Assembly (NCBI RefSeq): GCF_037914945.1
Contig: NZ_CP149787.1
Coordinates: 1,302,001-1,366,000 of the forward strand
Origin: Haloterrigena sp. KLK7
GTDB taxonomy: Archaea; Halobacteriota; Halobacteria; Halobacteriales; Natrialbaceae
Length of the DNA stretch: 64,000 nt
Direction: 5' to 3'
The position numbers were made by a program, and so were the translations under genes. This document shows positions 8,076 to 16,574 of this stretch, in pieces; position 1 is the stretch's first letter; each line of letters opens with the position of its first letter. The notes below the pieces were generated by a model. That model was given only the letters and a program-made list of their open reading frames with translations. It was not told where the DNA came from and made no database searches.

Positions 8076-8837
8076 ATGCCTTCTCCCAGTTCAGTACGCC
8101 TCGAGGAGTGTACCTGGCCGGAAGTCGAAACGGCGCTCGAGAACGGACGGCGGACGGCGATCGTGGCGGTCGGCTCGATCGAGCAGCACGGCCCGCATCT
8201 GCCGCTGAACATGGATACGCTCGACGGCGACGAACTCTCGCGGCGCATCGCCGTGGAACTCGGTGACGCGCTGGCGGCGCCGACGATTCGCCCCGGATGC
8301 TCCGGCCACCACATGGAGTTTCCGGGAACGATCACGGTGCCGCCGGAGACGCTGATGGACCAGATCCGCGCCTACTGTCGCTCGCTGGACGACCACGGCT
8401 TCGAGCACGTCGTCCTCGTGCCGACCCACGGCGGAAACTTCGCGCCGGTCTCGACAGTCGCGCCCGAGATCGCTCGCGAGATCGACGCGAACGTGATCGC
8501 GCTCGCGGACCTCGACGACCACATGGCCCTGCTGAACGAGGGCCTCCGCGACGCCGGCGTCGACTATCAGGAGGACGTCATCCACGCCGGAGCCGCCGAA
8601 ACCGCCGTGATCCTCGCGATCGACGAGGGACTAGTCCGAACGGATCGACTCGAGGCGGGGCCGGAGGGATCGATCTCCACCGCGCGCTTGCTCAGCGAGG
8701 GGTTCAAATCGATCACCGAAAACGGCGTGCTGGGCGATCCCGGCGAAGCGACGCCCGAGGCCGGCGAGGCGATTTTCGACGCCGTCACCGCGGCCTACGT
8801 CGGACTGATCGAGGCCGAACGCGACGCGGTTCGATGA
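8076..8837 (+). CDS. Creatininase-family amidohydrolase
   Basis: 253 residues with the signature metal-binding blocks of the creatininase fold: VGSIEQHGPHLPLNMDT (Glu and His ligands), GCSGHHMEFPGTITV, LVPTHGGNFAPV and IHAGAAETAVIL. Family members hydrolyse cyclic amides or formamides, including creatininase, the riboflavin-pathway formamide hydrolase ArfB and MftE. In Euryarchaeota an ArfB-like role is plausible, but nothing in the neighbourhood fixes the substrate. It is complete, with the start MPSPSSVRLEECTWPEV. Confidence 0.85.
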   Translation: MPSPSSVRLEECTWPEVETALENGRRTAIVAVGSIEQHGPHLPLNMDTLDGDELSRRIAVELGDALAAPTIRPGCSGHHMEFPGTITVPPETLMDQIRAYCRSLDDHGFEHVVLVPTHGGNFAPVSTVAPEIAREIDANVIALADLDDHMALLNEGLRDAGVDYQEDVIHAGAAETAVILAIDEGLVRTDRLEAGPEGSISTARLLSEGFKSITENGVLGDPGEATPEAGEAIFDAVTAAYVGLIEAERDAVR

Positions 8838-9232
8838 CGAATTCGTCGATTCGTCGGCGATTCCGAAATCCGCGTCGATGGATGAGAACGTAACTAGTCG
8901 CTAAAATACAGTATCAGCGATCAGTCAGACCCCTTCATTTCGCATGGAGACACCGGTACGGGAGGGCGACCGACGGGTCGAGGACGACCGTCGTCTGACG
9001 CCCGTCTGACTGGTTTCGCGGACGCCACCGATCACCGATCCCCTCGTTTCCCGTAGCGTATTCAACCGCTCGGATAGTCACCGTTCGAAGACGACTCGCC
9101 GGTACCGGCGCCCGTTTCGGCCGTACACACCGACGGTTGACACTTATCGAACCGTTATGATCGATGATTCGAAGGTGACAACGATTCTACCCACTCGGTA
9201 GCTATTGACTCGAGTGACCGACGGTCGATCGT
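8838..9232. other. Gene-free region
   Basis: About 395 bp between a hydrolase gene and the exported propeller gene. I see only short out-of-context frames and an AT-rich GCTAAAATACAGTATCAGC near 8899. No RNA gene or repeat is evident. Confidence 0.4.
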
Positions 9233-10924
9233 ATGGTCGAACACGAGAGACGACGAGTACTGCAGTACGCGGGACTCGCGATCGCAGGTGGATCGCTCAC
9301 GACTAGCGCCGCGGCTGCCGACGAAGGCGACGACCCGGCGTCGATCGGGGAAGCCGCCGGCTGGTCGTCGCTGGGCGGAAACCCGGGGAACAACGCCGCC
9401 GTCCCGACCGAGAGCGGGCCGAAAGTGCCGGTCACCGTCGCCTGGGAGTACGACCGCAGCGGCCCGACCGCGGTCGTCGACGGCACCGTCTACCTGGCGA
9501 CCGATGGCGAGGTCCACGCGCTCGACGCCGCCGACGGATCGCTCGAGTGGAAAATCGACGATATCGGCGCGAGCGGGACGCCCGCAGTGACGGACGAGGC
9601 GGTGTACGTCGGCGGGGAACGGCTGACGCGGATCGAACGCGACGGCACGCTCTGTTGTCAGGCCGACCTCGGCTACGACGAGGCGATTCCGTCGCCCGTC
9701 GTCGCGAACGGGCTCGTCCTCGTCGTCGCTGGCGGGATTCTCTACGCCCTCGACGCCCGCGACCTCGAGGTCCGGTGGCAGTTCGACCCGGCCGACGGAA
9801 CGCTGTACGAACAGCCGGTCGCCGTCGGCGACGGCGCGGTGTTCGCCGTGAGCGAGTCGCGGCTGTTCGCGCGCGAACTCGCGGACGGGACCCATCGCTG
9901 GACCGACGACGATCCGTCGGGCGAAGACGAGTACAGCCACTTCACGTCACCCAGCGACAGACAGATCAGCTACCCGGTGGCGACCGACGACGTCGTCGCC
10001 GTCGGCAGCGTGGATTCGGAGCCCGAAGCCGTGTGGGAAAACGGCCACGTAACGCTCTACGACGCGGAAACGGGCGTGAAGCGGACGAGAAGCGAATCCG
10101 CGATCACGCCGGGACCGATCACTGATGGGCGGTTCTTCGCCCGGACGACTCACGACCTGTACGGGTTCGATCGGGAGACGGGAGAGAACGATTGGGTGAC
10201 GGAGTACGCCATGTACCACGTGTCGTCCGCGGTCGTCGCCGACGGGACCGTCTACGCGAGCGCCACCGTCAACGGGGATCGCTACACAGCGGACGGGATG
10301 CCCGACCCCCAGACCGGCGTCTACGCCTTCGACAAGAACGGCGAGGTCGAGTGGGCGATCGGCACCGGCGAACGGCCGACTCTGGCGCTGGCCGACGGAA
10401 CGCTCTACGCCGGGGGCGAGACGCTGCTCGCGATCCGATCCGAAGCGAACGAGGCCGGCGACGAGTCGGACGGCGAGGACGATACCGGTGACGATGCACC
10501 GGAAGACGACGGCGGAGACGCCGAGGACGGCAGTGAGGGATCGGACGGCGACGAGGGAGCCGCGGAAGACGGCAGCGGAGGATCCGACGGTGACGACGAA
10601 CCGACGAACGAAACCGAAGCGAACGGTGCGGAGCAGGACCCCGGATCAGACGACGGAGACGACGGAAACGGAACGAGCGACGCCAACGAGGAAGGGACGG
10701 CATCCGAGGGGGCCACCAACGACACCGAAAGCACGAACGACGGATCGAACGGCGACGCCGGCGAGGGAGACGGTGACGGGAACGCGAGCGAGGAAGAGAC
10801 CGACGACGGCATGCCGGGGTTCACCGCGGGAGCGGGGATCGCCGGCGGCGCGCTCTCGCTCGAGTGGCTCCGCCGACGCGAAACCGACGGGGGATCGGGG
10901 GCCACCGACGAGGAGAACTCGTGA
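9233..10924 (+). CDS. Tat-exported PQQ-type propeller with PGF-CTERM-like tail
   Basis: 563 residues. The N-terminus ERRRVLQYAGLAIAGGSL is a twin-arginine signal (Arg 6-8), so export in folded form is expected. Propeller blades follow, such as VYLATDGEVHALDAADGSLEW and LYALDARDLEVRWQFD. Residues from about 405 form a low-complexity Asp/Glu/Gly/Asn/Ser linker of some 120 residues. The C-terminus has MPGF, a hydrophobic stretch and RRR, the layout of a PGF-CTERM signal cut and lipid-anchored by archaeosortase A. It is likely a surface-anchored propeller of unknown function. Confidence 0.85.
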   Translation: MVEHERRRVLQYAGLAIAGGSLTTSAAAADEGDDPASIGEAAGWSSLGGNPGNNAAVPTESGPKVPVTVAWEYDRSGPTAVVDGTVYLATDGEVHALDAADGSLEWKIDDIGASGTPAVTDEAVYVGGERLTRIERDGTLCCQADLGYDEAIPSPVVANGLVLVVAGGILYALDARDLEVRWQFDPADGTLYEQPVAVGDGAVFAVSESRLFARELADGTHRWTDDDPSGEDEYSHFTSPSDRQISYPVATDDVVAVGSVDSEPEAVWENGHVTLYDAETGVKRTRSESAITPGPITDGRFFARTTHDLYGFDRETGENDWVTEYAMYHVSSAVVADGTVYASATVNGDRYTADGMPDPQTGVYAFDKNGEVEWAIGTGERPTLALADGTLYAGGETLLAIRSEANEAGDESDGEDDTGDDAPEDDGGDAEDGSEGSDGDEGAAEDGSGGSDGDDEPTNETEANGAEQDPGSDDGDDGNGTSDANEEGTASEGATNDTESTNDGSNGDAGEGDGDGNASEEETDDGMPGFTAGAGIAGGALSLEWLRRRETDGGSGATDEENS

Positions 10925-10984
10925 CCGGATCCCATCGCGGAGAGCGCGGCGCTTAACTCCGCGAGACCCCAAACGGGGACACTA

Positions 10985-12184
10985 ATGAGTGAGTCGCGTG
11001 CGTTCTGTCCCCGGTGCGGGGATCCCGTTCCGGAGCGATCGGCAACCGACGCGGACGGCGAAACCTCCGCGGATCCGCTCCGACCGGGCGCGGAGGTCGA
11101 ACTCTGCGATTCGTGTTACTTCGAGAGCTTCGACTTCGTGGACGCGCCGGATCGGATCGACGTCCGGGTCTGTGCCCAGTGCGGTGCGGTCTACCGCGGG
11201 AATCGGTGGGTCGACGTCGGCGCGCAGGATTACACCGACATCGCCATCGAGGAGGTCAGCGAGGCGCTGGCCGTCCACGTCGACGTCGAGGACGTCGCCT
11301 GGCAGGTCGAACCCGAGCAGATCGACGAGAACACGATCCGGATGCACTGTTACTTCACGGGCGTGGTCCGCGGGACACCCGTCGAGGAGCAGGTGATGGT
11401 TCCCGTCAAGATCGCCCGCCAGACCTGTCTGCGCTGCGGGCGGATCGCCGGCGACTACTACGCCAGCATCGTCCAGATCCGCGCCGAGGATCGGACGCCG
11501 ACGAGCGAGGAGATGGACCGCGCGAAGGAGATCGCCAACACCGTCGTCGCCGACATGGAGGCGACCGGCGACCGCAACGCCTTCGTCACCGAGATGGGCG
11601 AGGTCGACGAGGGGCTGAACATCAAGGTCTCGACCAACAAGATCGGCAAGAAGATCTCGAACAAGATGATCGAGGAGTTCGGCGGCACCGTCAACGACGC
11701 CGAGACGCTCGTGACGGAGGACGAGGACGGCAACGAGGTCTATCGGGTCACCTTCGCCGTCCGCCTGCCGCCGTACACCCCCGGCGACGTCATCGACCTC
11801 GCCGACGACGACGGCGGGCCCGTAATCGTCCGCAGCGCCCGCGGCAACCTCAAGGGGATCCGCGCGACGACCGGCGAGCGCTACGAGGCCGGTTACGAGG
11901 AGGGGAACGCGCCCGACGCCCGGAAGCTGGGCGACCTCGAGGACGCCGTCGAGACCACGGTCGTCACCGTCGAGGACGAGAACGCCGTGCAGGTGCTCGA
12001 CCCCGAGACCTACCAGGCCAAGACCGTCTCCCGACCGGACTACTTCGATCCCGAGGCCGAGACGGTGCCCGTGCTGAAGAGCCGCGCGGGACTGCACGTG
12101 CTGCCGGGTTCGGACGGTGACACCGACCAGGACGTCGACGACGAAGAGTACGACCCGTACGCGGACACCGGTGCCGATGTCTGA
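10985..12184 (+). CDS. nmd3: Nmd3-family ribosome maturation protein
   Basis: A 399-residue archaeal Nmd3. It has several zinc-ribbon CxxC pairs: CPRC (8-11), CDSC (about 39-42), CAQC and CLRC. Body motifs include ISNKMIEEFGG and VTFAVRLPPYTPGDVI. Eukaryotic NMD3 is the 60S export adaptor; in archaea a role in large-subunit assembly is inferred. The acidic tail ends DDEEYDPYADTGADV. Its stop overlaps the start of the downstream methyltransferase-like gene, so the two are probably translationally coupled. Confidence 0.9.
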   Translation: MSESRAFCPRCGDPVPERSATDADGETSADPLRPGAEVELCDSCYFESFDFVDAPDRIDVRVCAQCGAVYRGNRWVDVGAQDYTDIAIEEVSEALAVHVDVEDVAWQVEPEQIDENTIRMHCYFTGVVRGTPVEEQVMVPVKIARQTCLRCGRIAGDYYASIVQIRAEDRTPTSEEMDRAKEIANTVVADMEATGDRNAFVTEMGEVDEGLNIKVSTNKIGKKISNKMIEEFGGTVNDAETLVTEDEDGNEVYRVTFAVRLPPYTPGDVIDLADDDGGPVIVRSARGNLKGIRATTGERYEAGYEEGNAPDARKLGDLEDAVETTVVTVEDENAVQVLDPETYQAKTVSRPDYFDPEAETVPVLKSRAGLHVLPGSDGDTDQDVDDEEYDPYADTGADV

Positions 12185-13433
12185 CGACTCGGAGCGGGTC
12201 GGTGAAACGCCGGTCGAGAACGTCGAAAACAACGAGAACACCAACGTGGACGCGGCGGACGTCGAGACGCGACTCGAGCGCGCGGACGCGCCGCTCGCGG
12301 CGATCGTCGAGAAGTCACGGACGGAGACGGCCATCGAGTCGCTGCGGGCCGAGGGCGTCTACGACGACTCGCGAAAGGTTCGCGAGGCGCGAGGCCGAAG
12401 CGGAGCGGACCCCTCGGACCGCGCAAATGAGTCGGAGACCCGCGAGGACGACCCTGAAAGGATCGCGCTCCCGATCACCGAGCCGCCGACCGAGACGCGG
12501 GTCCTCGAGATCGTTCGCCAGCTCGAGCCCGAACCCCGGAACCCGGACCTCGAGGACCTGTTGGCCGACCGCGGCTGGAGCGACGCGGAACTCGAGTCCG
12601 TGCCGGGCTCGTGGGCCGTGATCGGCTCGGTGATCCTCGTGACGGTGCCCGAGGGCTGTCCCGACGAGGCCGAACTCGGCGAAGCCCTCCTCGAGATCCA
12701 CGGCGAGGCCGACAGCGTGCTGGCCGACGAGGGGATCGCCAACGAGAGCGAGGCGGGAACCTACCGCGAGCCTCGAACGCGGCTCATCGCCGGCGAGCGC
12801 GACACCGAGACGATCCACACCGAACACGGGACGCGGTACGGGCTCGATCCCGCAACGGTGATGTTCTCGCCGGGTAATCAGGCCGAGCGCGCCCGAATGG
12901 GCGAACTGTGCAGCGACGGCGAACGCGTCTTCGACATGTTCGCCGGCATCGGCTACTTCACGCTCCCGATGGCCCGGGCCGGCGCGCGGGTGACCGCGAC
13001 CGAGATCAACCCGACCGCCTTCCGCTACCTGCTCGAGAACGCCGTGCTGAACGACGTCGGTGACCGCGTCGACGCCTACATGACCGACTGTCGGGAGCTC
13101 GCCGGCGAGATCGAGGCCGACCGCGTGGTGATGGGCTACTACGGCAGCGGTGAGGGAGCGAGCGGAGACGGTGACGGGGCTAGTGGCGGCGACGGGAGCC
13201 GCACGGACGAAGCCCACGAGTTCCTCCCCGACGCCCTCGAGGCGCTCTCCCCCGGCGGCGTCGTCCACTACCACGAGGCGACGCCCGAATCACGGCTCTG
13301 GGAGCGTCCGCTCGAGCGCCTCACGGCAGCGAGCGAGGCCGCCGGACGGGAGTTCGAGGTGCTCGAGAAACGCCGCGTCAAGAGTCACAGCGCCGGCGTC
13401 GCACACGTCGTCGTGGACGCGCGGTTCGAGTGA
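12177..13433 (+). CDS. Trm5/Taw2-family tRNA-modifying enzyme
   Basis: A 418-residue SAM-dependent enzyme. The C-terminal Rossmann part shows VFDMFAGIGYFTLPMARAGA, VTATEINPTAFRYL and DRVVMGYYGSG. The family modifies G37 of tRNA: Trm5 makes m1G37, and Taw2 transfers an aminocarboxypropyl group in wyosine synthesis. Trm5 usually carries N-[LP]-P at the position where this protein has MGYYGS, so Taw2-like activity is favoured but not proven. The start at 12177 overlaps the nmd3 stop by 8 bases. A Gly/Asp/Ser-rich insert lies just after MGYYGSG. Confidence 0.8.
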   Translation: MSDDSERVGETPVENVENNENTNVDAADVETRLERADAPLAAIVEKSRTETAIESLRAEGVYDDSRKVREARGRSGADPSDRANESETREDDPERIALPITEPPTETRVLEIVRQLEPEPRNPDLEDLLADRGWSDAELESVPGSWAVIGSVILVTVPEGCPDEAELGEALLEIHGEADSVLADEGIANESEAGTYREPRTRLIAGERDTETIHTEHGTRYGLDPATVMFSPGNQAERARMGELCSDGERVFDMFAGIGYFTLPMARAGARVTATEINPTAFRYLLENAVLNDVGDRVDAYMTDCRELAGEIEADRVVMGYYGSGEGASGDGDGASGGDGSRTDEAHEFLPDALEALSPGGVVHYHEATPESRLWERPLERLTAASEAAGREFEVLEKRRVKSHSAGVAHVVVDARFE

Positions 13434-13518
13434 CGACGGAGCCGGGGCGCCGGCGCAGAATCGCCGAGCGAACCGGACGGTCGTGACATTCATACCGGTG
13501 TAGTGAGTGCCATCCGGT

Positions 13519-13602
13519 ATGGATCGGAACCAGATTATCGCCCTCACCTTCGCAATCCTGCTGGTCTCCTCGATGGTCGCGTGGGGAATCACCGCGCTCT
13601 AG
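13519..13602 (+). CDS. 27-residue single-span membrane microprotein
   Basis: ATG at 13519 to TAG at 13600-13602. It starts MDRNQIIALTFAILLVSS and continues with MVAWG before a short end. This is one amphipathic-then-hydrophobic helix, long enough to cross the membrane, after a charged MDRNQ. I recall very similar MDRNQ-type microproteins in other Halobacteria, so it is probably a real conserved gene. It lies between the Trm5/Taw2-like gene and the convergent helicase gene. Function unknown. Confidence 0.65.
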   Translation: MDRNQIIALTFAILLVSSMVAWGITAL

Positions 13603-13716
13603 GCGCGCTCCGGGCCGGTTTGCGCCCGTTCAGCGATTCGCCTCGTTGCCGTATTTTCGATAGCAGACGCTTCGTCAGCCGGTGGAACTCCTCGTCGTGA
13701 GCAGCGACGCCGCGAG

Positions 13717-15588
13717 CTAGCCGTCCGTGTCCCAGACGTCGGCCACCGGACTCGAGTCCGACGACCGGCTCGATCGCCGGGAACGCGAGCGCGTCCGGGA
13801 CCGATCGGTTCGCGTCCGCCGCTCGGATCCGCCGGCGTCGCCGGTTCCGCCCCCTCGAGTCGACGACGCACCACCGCTACTGTCACCGCCGTCGAGTGCC
13901 GCTGCCGGCCGGAAATCGGGGAGATCCGGCCGCGTCATCCGATCGACCTGCGCCTCGAACCAGTCGGGCATGTCCGTCCGCGCTCGATCGAACAGATCCA
14001 AGAGACTCGAGTCGGCCAGGTACGTCGCGCCGTGGTCGTCGGGCGCTCGGACGACGCGACCGCAGGCCTGGATGACCGTCCGCAACGCGGTGCGGTAGTA
14101 CCACGCCCACTGGCCCTCTTCCAAGCGATGGGCGACTCGCGAGTCGCCGGTGTTGAGGAAGGGAGCCTTGCAGAGCACCTGCCAGCGACAGAGGTCGCCC
14201 TTGAGGTCCAGCGCCTCCTCCATCTTGACCGAGAGGAAGACGTCGGGATCGTCGCTGGCCTTCCAGCCGTCCAGCGCGGCGTCGCGACCGTCCCGATCGT
14301 GAGTCCGGACGCGGTCGCCGACGCCGAAATCGGAGAGCAGGTCGGCGAGTCGCTCCTGGATGTCGTAGGAGTGGGCGTGGACCAGTCCCTTCTCGTCGGG
14401 GTGGCGTTGCATGAGCCGAACGATCGTGCGGGCGATCTTCGGCGTCGTCTCGTCGCGCTGTTCGTAGGTCATCTTCCCCTGCGAGACGTCGTACAGCGGC
14501 CGGTTCTCGACGGGGAAGGTGTGTTCGACGTCGACCAGCGCGACGTTCTCGGGGGTCAGCCCGACCTGTCGGCAGAAGGCCGCCTTGTTGAGGATCGTCG
14601 CCGACAGCAGTGCGAACCGATTGCCCCGGTCCCAGACGGTGTGCTGGAGGTACTTCTCGGGGTTCATCGGCTTGATCGTCAGGGGGCCGCCCGCGGGGTC
14701 GTCCGCGTCGCCGTCGGCATCGCTGCTCGTCCCGGAGCCCGACGATTCGGACTGATCGACCAGCCAGGTCGTCGGGCTCTGCGGGTCGCGATAGTCCGAG
14801 ACGAACCAGTCGAGTTCGCCGATGAGTTCCTGCAGGCGGTCGCGCTCGCGCACCTCCGCCGGCGTCAGCGAGTCCTGCGAGAGCACCTCGTCCTTCCGTC
14901 GCGTGCACTTCTGCTGGAGGTTCTCGGCGTATCTGACGGCCCGATCGAGGTCGTCGATCTCGGGAACCCGCAACTCGTCCCAGAAGGGGACGGTCCGCGG
15001 CCCCAACTGAATGGTCGCGTACATTTCGGCCCACTCGGCCAACCCGTGGGCCTCGTCGACGACCACGACGTCGCGTTTGCGGAAGACCTCGCTGCCCGCG
15101 GTCTGCATGAAGTAGGCCAGCGTCATCGCGGCGATATCGCGGTTCGACGCGATCGCGCGGTCCGAAAAGTAGGGACAGCGATGCTTGACCGAACAGTCGT
15201 ACCCCCGTTCGCGGACGCAGGGCGCTTGATTGACCGGCGTGTCGCGCTCGTCGGGGAGGATACAGGAGTAGTTGGACTTCCCGCGGATGACGTTCAGGTC
15301 CGCCAGCAGGTCGTCGGCCGCGACGTCGTCCAACTGCGAGACCTGCGGGGTCGTGTAGTAGGCGCCGGTCGCGTCGCTGGGATCGGCGTCGTCGACGTTG
15401 CGCGCACAGCCCGCGACCGCGCGGGCGAGCAGGGACTTGCCGCTGCCCGTCGGGGCGCGGACCAGCACCACGTCGTTGCCGGCCGCGAAAGCGTCCTGAA
15501 TGTCGCGGAGGGCCTGCTTCTGTGCCCCACGGTAGCTGGGCGCGGGAAACTCCTCGAAGATCCGCTCGGGATTCACCGTTCGATGCAC
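13717..15588 (-). CDS. XPD/DinG-like superfamily 2 DNA helicase
   Basis: 623 residues. Motif I is VRAPTGSGKSLLARAVAG (about 43-60), the DEAH box is VVVDEAHGLAEW, and the C-terminal motor motifs include SLDGDLCRWQVL-like VLCKAPFL and VIQACGRVVRAPDDHG. Four cysteines between motif I and the DEAH box (YSCILPDE, APCVRERGYDCS, HRCPYF) match the Fe-S domain of XPD and DinG. It is probably a 5'-3' helicase in repair. A Ser/Arg-rich tail of about 60 residues follows the motor. The start is GTG at 15588; another GTG lies at 15576. Confidence 0.85.
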   Translation of the reverse strand: MHRTVNPERIFEEFPAPSYRGAQKQALRDIQDAFAAGNDVVLVRAPTGSGKSLLARAVAGCARNVDDADPSDATGAYYTTPQVSQLDDVAADDLLADLNVIRGKSNYSCILPDERDTPVNQAPCVRERGYDCSVKHRCPYFSDRAIASNRDIAAMTLAYFMQTAGSEVFRKRDVVVVDEAHGLAEWAEMYATIQLGPRTVPFWDELRVPEIDDLDRAVRYAENLQQKCTRRKDEVLSQDSLTPAEVRERDRLQELIGELDWFVSDYRDPQSPTTWLVDQSESSGSGTSSDADGDADDPAGGPLTIKPMNPEKYLQHTVWDRGNRFALLSATILNKAAFCRQVGLTPENVALVDVEHTFPVENRPLYDVSQGKMTYEQRDETTPKIARTIVRLMQRHPDEKGLVHAHSYDIQERLADLLSDFGVGDRVRTHDRDGRDAALDGWKASDDPDVFLSVKMEEALDLKGDLCRWQVLCKAPFLNTGDSRVAHRLEEGQWAWYYRTALRTVIQACGRVVRAPDDHGATYLADSSLLDLFDRARTDMPDWFEAQVDRMTRPDLPDFRPAAALDGGDSSGGASSTRGGGTGDAGGSERRTRTDRSRTRSRSRRSSRSSDSSPVADVWDTDG

Positions 15589-15707
15589 CGCGCGGCCGCG
15601 TCCTAAAGGCTACGAACCGTCGCGCGCGATGCAGTCGAACCGCCGCACGCGATTCGGTCGCGGGTCGACTCGAGTCCGTGGCGGCCGTCTCGAGCCGGTA
15701 ACGGACG

Positions 15708-15789
15708 ATAGTAGCTACTGAAACGAATTACACATCGATCGCGAAGCCGTCGTGCGATCGAGTGTGCATTGACTTTCAGTAGCTACTAT
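15708..15789. repeat. 82-bp imperfect inverted-repeat element (MITE-like)
   Basis: The ends are perfect 16-bp inverted repeats, ATAGTAGCTACTGAAA (15708-15723) and its complement (15774-15789). Inside, ACACATCGATCGC (730-742 of this block) and GCGATCGAGTGTG (754-766) pair with one bulge, so the whole element can fold into one long hairpin. No coding capacity is present and I see no clear target duplication. It looks like a MITE or a palindromic intergenic repeat. It lies about 110 bp before the tRNA-like gene. Confidence 0.55.
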
Positions 15790-15863
15790 ACCTACCGCGA
15801 CGATACCCGCGAGATCCGGTTCGGTAGGTGATCGCTATCCGCCGCTGGTCGACCGTAGTCGGT

Positions 15864-15872
15864 CGATTACAA
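15864..15872 (+). promoter_or_regulatory. TATA-like box before the tRNA-like gene
   Basis: ATTACAAAC-like AT-rich box in a GC-rich context, about 34 bp before the first acceptor-stem base. The spacing is acceptable for an archaeal tRNA promoter, so the locus may be transcribed. Confidence 0.35.
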
Positions 15873-15901
15873 ACACGATATCGGCCATCGAACGCGGGTA
15901 C

Positions 15902-15989
15902 GGAAGGGTCGCTCAGCGGTAGAGCACCGCGGCGTCTTCTGACCCGCGGCGGCGTTTCGCCTCGTGGCGTTCGAATCCCACCCCTTCCG
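15902..15989 (+). tRNA. tRNA-like gene with abnormal anticodon arm (possible pseudo-tRNA)
   Basis: The acceptor arms GGAAGGG and CCCTTCC pair perfectly with discriminator G, T8 is present, the D-arm GCTC-AGCGGTA-GAGC is canonical, and the T-loop TTCGAAT is intact. However, the anticodon stem CCGCGG/CCGCGG closes an 11-base loop (CGTCTTCTGAC) and position 33 is not T. A GGCG-TTT-CGCC hairpin occupies the variable region, and the T-stem has one extra base (GTGGcG against CCCAC). The length is 88 nt. No anticodon can be assigned. It is either a decayed tRNA or a novel tRNA-like RNA. Confidence 0.5.
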
Positions 15990-16100
15990 CTTGCGGTGAC
16001 GGTACCGCAGTGTGACGCGAGCGTGGCTCACGCGACAGTCCGCGATCGGTCGCGCGGCGATCGCCGTCCGATCGCACCGACCCGCGATTTTTTGCGACGC

Positions 16101-16340
16101 CTACGGCACGCTGAGCTGTGAGGTCTCCGCGTCGACCTGCTGCAGGCGCTCGACGTCCTCGGCGGTCGGCTCGTCGGGCAGCGCCTCGATGCAGGGATAA
16201 CACAGCAGATGCTCGCTCCCGTCGACCAGCTCCAGCGTCATCGCGGTCCCGTCGCTGCCCTCTCCGAACGTCCAGAGGTTGGCGATACCGCCGGTGACGG
16301 TGACCGTTCGGCCGCAGCCGTCGCAGGAACTCTTTGCCAT
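16101..16340 (-). CDS. Small CxxC zinc-finger protein (DUF7561-like)
   Basis: 79 residues, starting MAKSSCDGCGRTVTVTGG. CDGC near the start and CYPC in the middle form a likely four-cysteine zinc site. The core reads IANLWTFGEGSDGTAM and LELVDGSEHLLCYPC. By recall this is a Halobacteria-specific small family (DUF7561). The start at 16340 is chosen because longer upstream extensions on this strand are only the shadow of the neighbouring opposite-strand gene. Function unknown. Confidence 0.75.
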   Translation of the reverse strand: MAKSSCDGCGRTVTVTGGIANLWTFGEGSDGTAMTLELVDGSEHLLCYPCIEALPDEPTAEDVERLQQVDAETSQLSVP

Positions 16341-16574
16341 GGCTAGAGACGGGTTCCGAACGCTGAAAGTCGTTCCCCCGAAAGCCCCTGCCGGCGCCGG
16401 GTACAGCGCGGCGCCGGCAGCCACGTTCAGTCCCACCCACCGCAGCGGCGGCTGTCGATCGACCGACACGGGGAATCGAAGGGGGTCGTAGCGTGCTCGG
16501 TGGTTCGCCGGAGTCCCCTCTCGCCGCCCGCTTCCGGCCGGTCGGTTATTACTCGTCGCGTCGTAGCGGCGCGC

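Noticed and set aside
9233-10924. PQQ-dependent dehydrogenase activity of the two propeller proteins
   Set aside because: Only the blade repeats are visible; catalytic and PQQ-contact residues of true quinoprotein dehydrogenases are not identifiable.
10982-12334. 450-codon frame antisense to nmd3
   Set aside because: It is a high-GC third-position shadow; the plus strand carries clear Nmd3 cysteine motifs.
14032-15606. 524-codon frame antisense to the helicase
   Set aside because: No conserved motif; the minus strand has complete helicase motifs.
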